Notes under the pieces: generated by a model
Told to the model about the DNA's origin: nothing
The model's database searches: none
Seen by the model: only the letters and a program-made list of their open reading frames with translations
Translations under genes and position numbers: made by a program
Shown here: one piece after another, positions 54,789 to 64,000 of the stretch
How the letters are laid out: each line of letters opens with the position of its first letter
Numbering within the stretch: the first letter of the stretch is position 1
Assembly (NCBI GenBank): GCA_025506515.1
Contig: CM046457.1
Coordinates: 38,698,231-38,762,230, forward strand
From: Flaveria trinervia
Taxonomy: Eukaryota; Streptophyta; Magnoliopsida; Asterales; Asteraceae
Direction: 5' to 3'
DNA: 64,000 bases

Positions 54789-57111
54789 TCAAATCCAGTC
54801 ACTAGAATATTGCAGTCCCATGACATAAGCATGACTTTCATGCTTTGACTTTTCAAGAAGCTTCGTGAGTGGATGTGCAATGTTTTGATCCGTGTGAACT
54901 TTGCGAATACATTGTTGGGTTTGTTGGACCATTATCAAAGTAGTTTAACCATTTAAACACAAAAACGCAGCGGAATAAAACCTTAATCTTATGATTTATA
55001 ATCTGAAAATTAGGTTAATAACATAACATCAACAAACCCAAGAACATAGAATCATATATATGTGTATGAACTAGCTATCAAGAGCAAATATCAACCAAGA
55101 CAAGATAAACAAACCACCTTTGTAACATGCTGAAAACGAGATTTGGATGAAGAAGATGAGGTTCTTGAAAGGCCAAAACACCAAGGAGAGGTGTCCTCAA
55201 GCTTGTATACCCGCAAGCCTCAAGCAAACACATTGTTGCTAGGATTTCTCCACCAAAACTGAACCAAGGAGAGGCTGAAAATCCGATTTTCAGCTAAGAA
55301 CTCTTCAAGAAAACTACAGAGAAAGGTTGGTTCTTGGTCCTTTGTATGTGTGAGAGAGAAGAGAGGATGTGTGTGTGTTTTCAAGAAAGCAAGAAGAATA
55401 AACAAAAGGCCAAAGACCCCCTTAAAGGGGTGGCCGAAATTAAAAAGATTTGGGGTTTTCCTCCCAAAAACTCTTTTACATTTTGTTTTACTAATTACAA
55501 TTATAAGCTATCTAATTAACATTTTAATTAAATAACTTATACACACACTATTTTTCTTATTTGATGTTATTTAACCAACTTAAATAACATTACCAATAAT
55601 GTCCATGAACAAAATATCCTTATAAGTTGTTTCATCTCATATGCAATTTATTTAGAAAACCCTTTTTCTAAATTGGAGTAATTATTTAATTGCATGATCA
55701 TATCATCAATTAAATACATATTGGTGTTTGCCAAACTTTCTATTCGATATGACCCGACTTGGATCATAACGTACTAACCACATCAATGTTCTATGTGTCT
55801 TGGGCATAAAATCCAACATACATATCTTTCCCTTTTCAACTTCATCCCTTATGTAGTTGAATCTTCGTTCAATGTGCCTAGTCTTCTGATGTGCACGGGG
55901 TTCCTTGATTTGAGCAATCGCACCCTCGTTATCACAAAGAATTTCTAGGGGGTCCTGAATAGAAGGGACCACCCCTAGATCGGCAATGAACTTCTTTAAC
56001 CATCCAGCTTCCTAGCTGCTAATGAAGCGGCAATGTATTCTGACTCTGTAGTTGATAATGCCACCACATCTTGCTTAGAGCTCTTCCAAGAGATTGCTCC
56101 TCCATTCAAGATGAAAATGTACCCCGATTGTGATCGTGAATCATCCTGATCAGTTTGGAAACTTGCATCCGTGTAACCCTTTACTATGAGTTCCTCCTCA
56201 CCAGATCCATAGATTAGGAACATATCTTTGGTCCTCCTTAGGTACTTAAGTATGTTCTTAACAGCCATCCAATGACTGCTTCCAGGATTTTGTTGGTATC
56301 GGCTTGTCATGCTCAAAGCACATGACACGTCCGGTCTAGGGCATATCATTGCATACATGATGGATCCAATAGCAAACGCATCCGAAATTCCCTTCATTTT
56401 GTCTTGCTCATCCTTTGAGCTTGGACATTGAGTCTTACTCAATATTGTTCCTTTTTGAATAGGTACGGTACCTTTCTTAGATTTTTCCATCTTGAACCTT
56501 TTAAAGATCTTATCAATGTATGCACTTTGATTCAAACCTATCAACCCCCTTGATCTATCCCTATAGATCTTTATTCCTAAAATATAGGTGGCTTCACCAA
56601 GATCCTTAATAGAGAAACAATTTCCAAGCCAGGTTTTTACACCTTCCATGGTTGGAATGTCATTTCCAAATAGTAGGATGTCATCGACATACAATACTAG
56701 GAAAATGGTGATGCTCTCACTAGCCTTCTTATATACACATGCTTCATTAGCGTATTTGATGAAACTAAATTTGATTATTTCTTCATCAAAATGGTGATTC
56801 CAACTTCTTGATGCTTGCTTCAATCCATAGATTGATTTCTTTAACTTGCATACTTTGTTAGGATGTTTTGAGTTGACAAAACCTTTAGGCTGAACCATAT
56901 AGACATCTTCCTCAAGATATCCATTTAGAAAAGAGGTTTTGACATCCATTTGCCAAATCTCATAATCATAATGAGCAGCTATGGCTAACAATATCCTAAT
57001 AGACTTTAGCATTGCAACTGGTGAGAATGTCTCATCATAATCAACCCCTTGAGTTTGAGTGAAATCTTTTGCTACAAGTCTAGCTTTATAATTATCCAAG
57101 TTTCCATGCAT
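54789..57111 (-). pseudogene. Copia-E reverse transcriptase and RNase H, split by a solo LTR
   Basis: On the minus strand a 371-codon open stretch (57111-55996) holds KDFTQTQGVDYDETFSPV, MDVKTSFLNGYLEEDVYMV, LYVDDILLFGNDIPTMEG and RNase H to STTESEYIAAS. A one-base lesion near 56012 precedes KKFIADLG and CDNEGAIAQIKEPRAH (55972-55824). The LTR 54913-55818 then interrupts the frame after GKIC. The C-terminus resumes at 54912-54789 (KVHTDQNIAH...SDWI). Without the LTR the RT is well conserved. Confidence 0.92.
54913..55818 (-). repeat. Solo copia LTR (906 bp) in Copia-E RNase H
   Basis: Plus strand TGTTGGGTTTG to ATCCAACA, both ends complete. The target duplication TACAT lies at 54908-54912 and 55819-55823. 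RNase H coding sequence continues on both sides. No internal region: the element was reduced by LTR-LTR recombination. Minus orientation, like its host. Confidence 0.94.
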
Positions 57112-58383
57112 ATCGGTTTTCTTCTTGAAAACCCACTTGCTTCCACTATCTTTGAGTTAAGAGGTGGTTCAACCAAGTTGCACACTTGATTGTCATACAT
57201 GTATTGCATCTCATGTTCATGGCTTCAAGCCATTTGTCATAATCCAAATTGGACATTGCATCATGATAGGTGGTTGGTTCATCGACATCTACCACATAGC
57301 ATCCATCTACGAAAAATCCATATCTTTCAGGTGGATTACTAATTCTACGAGATCCGCGAACGTTTTGTGTACATTGATCAACCACTTGATCATTCTCAAC
57401 ATCCTTATGTTGTGTGCTAGTGTCAACCAAACGTGTATCGGTTTGTGATTCTTGATCCTCCTCAAGATCTATAGTTCTACTCCTAGTTTCTTTTGTAAGG
57501 AACTTAGCTTCTAAGAACTCAACTTCTTGGCAACAAACTCCTTTTGTTCCAATAGATCATAGAAATAATATCCCATAGAATCTCTAGGATATCCAATGAA
57601 GATACACTTAGTGGAACGACTTTCTAGCTTGTTTGAGGTGGGAGTCTTTACATAAGCCTCACAACCCCGTACATTTAAATGTGACAGTGATGGAACCCTT
57701 CCATGCCATATTTCAAAAGGTGTCGTTTCCACCTTCTTGGTTGGGGCCATATTCAAAATACGGGCCGTAGAGAGCAAAGCGAAACCCTAAAATGATAGAG
57801 GCAGTGACCTTCTAGCCATCATAGATCAACCATATCAAATAGAGTTTGATTTCACCTCTCGGACACGCCATTATGTTGTGGTGTTCCAGGTGGAGATAGT
57901 TGTGAGAGAATACCACAACTTCTAAGATGATCTCTAAAAGCATCACTTAGGTATTCACCTCCTCAATCGGTGCAGAGAATTTTTTTATCTTGTTGAGTTG
58001 ATTTTCTACTTCATTTTGGAAGATTTTGAACATTTCAAAAGCTTCATCTTTATGTCTTAACAAATACAGATAACCATATCGACTAGAGTTGTCGGTAAAG
58101 GTAACGAAGTACTTTTCATGGTACCTGGTCATTGGCTTAAAAGGACCACATACATCCAAATGTATGATGCCTAATAAATCTTTTGCCGATTCGGACTTGC
58201 CACTAAATGGTGCCTTAGTCATTTTACCTTTTAAACAAGATTCAAATACATCAAATGAATCATATTCATTTGCTTTTAAAAGACCATTCTTTTGAAGTGT
58301 TTGTATGCACTTCTTGTTTATTTGACCAAGACAGCAATGCCAAAGATAGGTATCACTCAAATCCAATTTGAGTTTCTTAATGG
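57112..58383 (-). pseudogene. Copia-E integrase and linker
   Basis: Minus strand: YLWHCCLGQINKKCIQTL (pre-integrase; the second His of LGH is Gln), FESCLKGKMTK (first Cys of CESC is Phe), HLDVCGPFKPM and DNSSRYGYLYLLRHK in 58366-57947. A shift near 57960 precedes the catalytic Glu region, and 57777-57511 has ILNMAPTKKVETTPFEIWHG. The linker (57430-57146; NPPERYGFFVDGCYVVD) is shifted again. Zinc-binding residues are damaged. Confidence 0.88.
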
Positions 58384-59714
58384 TGGTTTGGTACAGTCAG
58401 CTGTCATATAATGTGTTTTCATGAACCAATTCATAAATTCCATTAACAGGAATAGCTTTAAAATAAAATGTGCCATTTAAAGAAACATGAATTTCATTCT
58501 CAATATATGACAAAACATAACCATATTGTCTTAATTAGGCAGAGATATAATATTCGTAGTCCAACTAGGAGCATACGAAACATTGTTCAAGATTGGTTCC
58601 AAACCATTTGGAAGCTTCAAGATGTAGTCCCCTCGTCCTTCAACTTGAACCTTTGCCCCATTCACCATGTAGAGGCTTACATCCCCTTTCTTGAAGTCCT
58701 TACTTCTTTGAACCCCTGCAATAAGTTGCAAATGTGAGTTCCACATCTGGTATCCAATACCCATGTGTTAGAGGATATTAAATTAAGATCAATATGAATC
58801 ATGAAAATTGTACCTGAGTTATGCCCGACATCCCTCTTTGCTTGCAACTCTTTGAGATGAACTGGGCAATTTCTTGCCCAATGTCCAATCTCCCCACACT
58901 TAAAGCATGGGTCATTCGAAGCAATCTTTTGCTCCTTCTCTGCTGGTTTTGGTGGTGGCGTTCTTACCCCTCCCTTCCCCTTTCCCTTAACGTTCCCTTT
59001 ACCCTTGGCAACATTTGCCTTGGGTGCGGGGTGAGGCCTCTTCTTGTTCCCACCTTCATTAATGGTGAGAACGGGTAAAACCCTTTTACCCTTGGCCACC
59101 TCCGTAGTTTTGAGCATAGAGTGAAGCTCACTTATGTTCTTGTCCCACCCATTCACGTTATAGTTCATGAAGAAGTTGTCAAACCTTTTTGACAAAGAGT
59201 TGAGGATCAAATCTGTAGCCAACTCTTTTGAGACGGGACAATTCAGCATTTCAAGGCGGTCGATGTGGCTTTTCATCTTAAGCACACAAGATGAAACAAA
59301 TTGGGTGTCGTCCATACGACACGCATGCAGTGCTCGAACCGTTTCGAAGCGCTCAACCCGTGCTTGTTGTTGGAATATTTCCTTCAGCTGGGTTATCATG
59401 TCGTATGCTCCATGATGTTCATACTCCTTTTAGAGATCTGGAGTCATACTTTCCGACATGAGGCAAGACACTTGAACCAAGTCCTTAGTGTATTTTACCC
59501 AATTATTGTAGGCCTCCTCATTATCCTCACTAGGTTGATCGGGAATCGTATCGTCTAATATGTATGATCGTTTCTCTTTCTTGAGAACAATTCTCAAGTT
59601 TCGAAACCAATCAATAAAGTTATTATGGTTTAGACGCTCCTTTTGGAGAATGGTCCTTAGTGATAGTGAGTGAGCGGACGGGATTTCATTGGTTTCATTA
59701 TTGTTGGTGGCCAT
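58384..59714 (-). pseudogene. Copia-E gag and protease
   Basis: Start MATNNNETNEIPSAHSLSLR at 59714, directly after TTTTGTAG. A TAA at about 59430 ends the first stretch. The second (59399-58677) covers the rest of gag, a basic linker, an intact knuckle CFKCGEIGHWARNC (58906-58865) and the protease start, where DTG reads DTR (VLDTRCGTHICNLLQGF). A shift near 58700 continues in 58764-58531. Same DTG-to-DTR change as in C. Confidence 0.88.
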
Positions 59715-61155
59715 CTACAAAATATAACAAAGTTCAATTTTAGTAATTTCGATATTATTAATATTTTAATAATTAAAGCCCCTTTTTAAGTATCTTACAC
59801 AATTTTAAAATCTAGAATGCAATGTTACATTTAAATAGTGGTTAGGTGACCTTTATCCCATTATTTAAATTAACAAGGTAGCCAACGTTTTGACAATTGC
59901 AACCCTTTGCAACTTCTAGGGTACGGTATCGACTTTAAAACATCATATGCATAGTCGGCATGTTTATCCCATCAACACCTTTGTAAACCATATTGTAGGT
60001 GATCCATTTAACATGGTTTGCAAATCAAGTTACCCTACTTGCACACACATGTGAGTTTTCCAACATAAGTGGTTAGGTGAACTTTATGCCACAAATATGG
60101 TATCCCCACCTCAAGTCACAAGTTCTCTCAAAACGGTTAGGTGACCTTTATCCCATTAAGTGTTTCCAAATGACTCAAGTTTTGTGCAAAAGGACGGTGT
60201 TAAAATTGTTTATAAAACAAATTTTAAGTTTTCATAATCTTAGTTTCGAAAACTCTATGTACCTTATATTTGCATGCTTTCAAATACAAGGTACCCTATG
60301 GTTCACTTTTAATAAAACCTCTTTTATTAAAACCATTAATCCTTTTAATAACCTCTTAATGATAAAGAACCATCAGATTTTCAGCTTGTTAAGTTGTTAA
60401 TGAGTTTGTAATGCATATCCAAATATCAACCAAAAAATCAAACAACAATCATCCAAACAAGCATAAACATACAAACACGAGTGCATGACCATAGCCACTA
60501 AGTTGACCACACTTGTTTGCCATCGCAAGTGTTGTCATAAGGTCTCCTAAGGGTTGAGATGACACATCAAAATTTGTCCATGAACTCCCACTTGAAACCA
60601 CATGCAAATGCTTCAAGTGTCCATGTCCTTTTTGTGTCCTTCTTTGAGTCTTCATCTTGTGCATCTTCTTTTACAAAAATCATATCCTAGTACAATTTTT
60701 CTAATAAAAGAAATGCAATTAATCTATTTATTACATAATCAAATGAATAAATAAATTACAACCCAAAATACAAAACACAAAATTACAACCCTTTCTTGAA
60801 TCAAAACCAACATGACAAATCATAATCAACCAAAACCAACACCATAAGGCCAAGGCTATGTTATGCACCAAAATATGAAATGTATACAACATCAAGAACA
60901 ACAATGAATCCCTTATTTCAGCCCTAAAATTTCAGCCAACATGAACTCAAATTTTAAGGATTGTCCAAACAACACAATCAACCATTTGATGTAAATCTTT
61001 CAAGGTGTACACTAAAGCATGCAAGATTAAACCTTGGAACATAATGGATTCATATCCACAACAAAAAGCCCCTAATGGGTTGAAAAAGTCCATGAAAACT
61101 AACTTTTCAAGACGTTTTGAAGCACATATTCCACATAACCGGCTCTAGATGCCAT
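59715..61155 (-). other. Copia-E leader with primer site and three ACCTAAC motifs
   Basis: Non-coding, about 1.44 kb. GTTAGGT (minus strand ACCTAAC) at 59841, 60072 and 60136, each in the GGTTAGGTGACCTTTAT context. Primer site complement GGCTCTAGATGCCA at 61141-61154, then the LTR. Small open frames here are not conserved among leaders. Confidence 0.78.
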
Positions 61156-61262
61156 TGTTGGGTTTTCTCAAATGTAAAACAAACTAGTTTAACCATTTAA
61201 ACTATAAAAACGCAGCGGAAAAAGGAGTTTAACATATGGTTTATAATCTGAAAATTTGTGTG
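61156..61262 (-). repeat. Copia-E 5' LTR remnant
   Basis: Plus strand TGTTGGGTTTTC, then TAGTTTAACCATTTAAAC and ACGCAGCGG, the start of the family's reversed LTR. After about 107 bases it dissolves into a patchwork of copied pieces. About 800 bases of LTR are missing. Confidence 0.83.
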
Positions 61263-61388
61263 GAGTGAAGTCTGAAAACTAGTGTTCATGGACTTTTTCA
61301 ACCCATTAGGGAAAATTTGTGTGGAGTGAAAATGTGGAGTTTAACATATGGTTTATAATCTGAAAACTAGTTTAACCATTTAAACTAG
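61215..61388 (+). other. Scrambled junction with direct and inverted copies
   Basis: Contains GTTTAACATATGGTTTATAA twice (about 61228 and 61338), AAATTTGTGTGGAGTGA twice (about 61251 and 61313), ACTAGTTTAACCATTTAAAC copied from 61191, and CATGGACTTTTTCAACCCAT, which is the reverse complement of 61073-61092 in the adjacent leader. This is filler DNA made from nearby templates, lying between E and F. Confidence 0.8.
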
Positions 61389-62108
61389 GACCTTGTATTT
61401 TAACGAAATACCAAATGATTAACGTGTAAACCAAACCAATTAGTGCGGAATCCTATTTGATTAGTGATCCAATCAGTGAGAACGCACATAGAATCATAAA
61501 GTATTGAATCAAACGTTAAGAATCGATTAGGAATCAATCTACTGCGTTCTATGAACTTGGAGTATCAACTTGGAGGTTTCTGGACGGCTAGGGTACGTCT
61601 GGAGTCGAAATAGAATGATGTTTTTTTCATGAATTGGGTTGTATTTATAGGTTAGTCTTGATCATTCGTGCGACTGAACCATTAGTATGGTTCAGTCATG
61701 CGATTGAACCATGCGGTTGATTCATCCGCACGACTGAGTGTTCAGTCGTGCGACTGATCCAATCTTATGTTACAATCATACGACTGATCGAGTCTCCTGG
61801 TTTAGTCGTGCGACTGAGTCATTCGTATGAAGTTATTTATGCGTATGGTCCATTCGCATGGGCCATTCGCATGAGAACTTTATTTTGTTAAGCTTGAATG
61901 TATTAATTAATATAACATTATGTGTAACCATTCCACAACCACAAACCTAAATAACCAATTTAACATCGACTCATTAATGAAATATTAAACATTATAAATA
62001 ACAAACAATCAATATCATTTCATTAATCATTCCAAACATTATATCAGAATCAGACAAACAAGATCTATTACATTCATATCATGATCTAGGGACATACATG
62101 TATCAACA
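61389..62108 (-). repeat. 3' LTR of element F, incomplete
   Basis: On the minus strand starts TGTTGATACATG (62108) after the polypurine tract. It contains GACTGAACCAT...ATGGTTCAGTC (61672-61697) and further CGACTGA / TCAGTCGTGCGAC repeats to about 61870. ATGGTTCAGTC also occurs in the LTRs of the small element at 18021-20404. The other LTR end is lost. Confidence 0.8.
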
Positions 62109-62121
62109 AACTCCCCCTTGG
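62109..62121 (-). promoter_or_regulatory. Polypurine tract of element F
   Basis: Plus strand AACTCCCCCTTGG, i.e. CCAAGGGGGAGTT on the minus strand, twelve bases after the env-like stop (62134) and directly before the LTR. Nearly the same as CCAAGGGGGAATT of the small nested element. Confidence 0.85.
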
Positions 62122-62133
62122 ACCTAGATCTCT

Positions 62134-63340
62134 CTAATATCTTGTTGTCTTCATTACCTCCTCATACTTCTTGTACTTATCCTCTTTTGTAACTCCTGCA
62201 TGAATCTCAAATGCAAAACAGAGTCTTATGACATTCTGGAACCGGAGGGCTTGTACTATATCCTGCGTATCATAGAACAGTGGCCACTTGTATAGAGTGT
62301 AGACATCAGTAGATGACAAGTTGGTAAGCCACATTGGGTCAAATACCCTGATAGTATCCATTTGGCCCTCTTTGTTTAGGACTATGACCGCTTCTCCTGT
62401 CCTCCAATCGTAGTACCATCACTTAAAGTGTGGAGTGAAGTCCTGTGGCATTTCCCTTAGTGGGATTCTTGACATCGTGCGCGGAAGACCCCATTTCAAC
62501 ACTATCTTTGGCTTTCCAGTAATGGAATTAACTTCAGACCTTCTGATGTACCTTGTAGGCTGTTGGGGTCTGAAATTAACCCACCTGGTGTGGTACTCCT
62601 TCCTTAGGGCAGCCTCAAACCATCCTGACATCTTTCTCGGGTCAGCATACAACAACTTCAGTTTGGCCAGCTGGTTGAGCTCAAAACCTGGTAGAGTCTT
62701 CAGATCATGTGGAAATCTAAAGTACTCTATGTCCTTCTCCCTCTTAATGGCATAAACGTTAAGGTCCTCAAAATACGCCGATGCTATAATCCTTCCTGAC
62801 GCCTTATGATGTTTCTTGACTCTGTAGAGTTTGGTGTAGGCGTCCTGTTTAGGTGCAGCACGTTCGGCTCTATCTTCTTCAAAACATGTAGCCCATTCAG
62901 CCTTTCGGATATCAACATCATCATTTGAGGCTTGGGCTAATCCCTCTTTCTTCTCTGACTCCTGCTCCATTTTGTCTAACACCTCAAACGTGTCACTGAC
63001 AACGGATTCACCAGATTAGGGATCACATTTCCCTCATTGTCAGCATACTAAGGCTAGTGCTCTGCAGTGACATCTTCTATCTCTATTTCATCAATGTCGT
63101 TGAGCTCTTCGTCACTTGTCGAGTCGCACGTTGGAGCATCCTTTACAATCTCATCGAAATTTAGCTTGAAGATCTCAGCTAGTTGCTCATTTGATAGATC
63201 GTGAATTATTTCCCCTTCTTCAGGGTATAACTCACCGACCTTCTGACGATCCCTTGCAGATCAAGAATCATAGTTAGATGAGTCTTGATCTGCTGAAGGG
63301 GAGCAACAACAAACTCATCCCTCTCATAGTTTGGATTTGT
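62134..63340 (-). pseudogene. Element F env-like C-terminal domain
   Basis: The minus strand is open from 62982 to 62134 in one frame, apart from a TGA at 62419-62421. Features: KMEQESEKKEG, YFEDLNVYAIKREKDIEYFR, RKEYHTRWVNFRP, MPQDFTPHFK, then WYYDWRTGEAVIVLNKEG and VMKTTRY. Upstream (63340-62983) coding sequence with a few breaks continues: RDEFVVAPLQQIKTHL, GEIIHDLSNEQLAEIFK and SDEELNDIDEIEIEDV. It sits immediately before the polypurine tract like the env-like genes of B, D and G, but the sequence is not alignable by eye. Function unknown. Confidence 0.65.
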
Positions 63341-63472
63341 TTGATTTAAACATGTAGCACATCAACCATTAGTTAATAATCAAAACAGAAATACATTAAT
63401 CTTAATATAACCATTAAATACATAAGTTTAAATTCATGATTCAAATACAAAAGTAACCAAATACATAGACAT

Positions 63473-63991
63473 CTAATCATTACTTTTGTCTTGGATCACT
63501 GGGTCATCACTTAGTGGAGCAGAGGATGAAGTTTGTTGGTCTTGATTCTTCTTAGACCTCCTTTCTTGACCTTGAGAAGAGGTAGATGCAGTTGCATCCC
63601 CTCCTTCTTCATCATCATCCTCATTCCTCTCCTCTGTCCTCTCGTTCTCAATCCCCTCATCATCCTTAGTCTGATCATCATCATCTTCATCATCATCATC
63701 ACCATCATTACCATCTCCCTCTTTAATCTTCAGAGGCTCATCTTTAGATCCCTTAAGTTTGAGCATGATGGTCTTCTTCGCATTCTCCAACTCCTCAATC
63801 TTCTTAGCAGAAGTGACTCTATGCTCTTGGAGTTGGGCGATCTCGTGGCTCTGAGCAGCCATTTGCTGGGCCTGCTCCTCGATCAGCCGAGCCTGCTCCG
63901 AGATCTGGTGCGACTGCGCAGCAGTAAGATCTGCAAGCTGTCGGATCTGCGTAGTCTTCTCTTCATCAGCAGCTAACAGTCGCATTACCAT
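63473..63991 (-). pseudogene. Element F coiled-coil and acidic region
   Basis: Minus strand, 172 codons shown; the frame stays open to the window edge so the Met at 63991 need not be the start. A coiled coil with Gln-rich heptads (QSHQISEQARLIEEQAQQMA) is followed by an acidic Asp/Glu tract (about 63730-63610) and a Ser/Lys tail, ending in a TAG at 63473. Between 63472 and about 63341 is AT-rich sequence without coding. Resembles the coiled-coil module of B by type, not sequence. Confidence 0.65.
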
Positions 63992-64000
63992 ACGGTTTAG

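Larger units (their letters stand above)
54252..61262 (-). mobile_element. Copia-E, minus strand, truncated at both ends
   Basis: On the minus strand: LTR remnant (61262-61156), primer site, leader, gag, protease, integrase, RT, RNase H and part of the 3' tail. It lacks the polypurine tract and 3' LTR on the left (cut at 54252 against D's LTR) and most of its 5' LTR on the right (scrambled at 61215-61388). A solo LTR interrupts RNase H. Confidence 0.91.
61389..64000 (-). mobile_element. Sirevirus-like element F, 3' end, minus strand
   Basis: On the minus strand: coiled-coil acidic protein (from beyond the window edge), a C-terminal domain, polypurine tract and LTR. Only the env-like end lies in the window, judged by its place just before the 3' LTR. 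Gag and pol would lie right of the window. The LTR's far end is cut by the junction at 61388. Confidence 0.75.

Noticed and set aside
63511..63976. Met-rich frame on the minus strand and Ile/Leu-rich frame on the plus strand
   Set aside because: Both are shadows of the Asp/Glu-coding GAT/GAG tract of element F in other frames.

Overview
The window is plant nuclear DNA made almost entirely of LTR retrotransposons of the Ty1/Copia superfamily (domain order gag, protease, integrase, reverse transcriptase, RNase H), nested and mostly decayed. I find no convincing host gene, rRNA, tRNA gene or CRISPR array. AT-rich composition, plant-type initiator-Met primer sites and 5-bp target duplications all fit a plant. 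The env-like proteins resemble repeat proteins I remember from daisy-family (Asteraceae) genomes; that assignment is from memory and weak. Nearly every reading frame is broken, so the coding entries are pseudogenes.

Two groups of elements recur. One is a copia family ('Copia-1, 2, 3, C, E') with LTRs of about 0.9 kb (TGTTGG...CCAACA), a leader of about 1.45 kb, a CCHC gag and a long 3' untranslated tail. The other is Sirevirus-like elements ('A, B, D, F' and fragment 'G') with palindrome-rich LTRs, a long gag with coiled coil and extra CCHC knuckles, and an extra env-like gene downstream of pol.

Layout: 1-5623 is Copia-1, cut by the window edge, and it runs into two more 'RNase H remnant - 3' tail - LTR' units, giving a three-LTR tandem array to 9520. 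From 9521 begins Sirevirus A, of which only the pol-env spacer and the env-like gene remain. A is split at 11357/38489 by Sirevirus B (LTRs 11358-12067 and 37772-38483, target duplication GTCAG). B is itself split from 17299 to about 33552 by a two-element copia composite (Copia-2 and Copia-3 joined by one shared LTR). Copia-2's 5' LTR holds a small non-coding minus-strand LTR element (18021-20404, target duplication TGTTT). Copia-3's integrase region holds the 3' end of another Sirevirus (G, 29263-30913). After A resumes (38489-38889) come two abutting minus-strand LTRs, then Copia-C on the minus strand (to 45588, the best-preserved pol), Sirevirus D on the plus strand (to 54251), Copia-E on the minus strand (to about 61262) carrying a solo LTR in its RNase H (target duplication TACAT), a scrambled junction (61215-61388), and Sirevirus F on the minus strand to the window end.

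The gag-pol genes would make virus-like particles and copy and integrate element DNA; most copies here can no longer do so. The most unusual material is around the env-like genes of the Sireviruses. They have a long pol-env spacer built from the same palindromic motif as the element's own LTR, a TATA box 80 bp before the env-like start in D, splice-acceptor-like sites just before the env-like start in A and B, and a stop codon followed by a splice-acceptor-like sequence at the gag-protease border in B and D. Together these suggest that subgenomic expression in this group may use splicing or an internal promoter.
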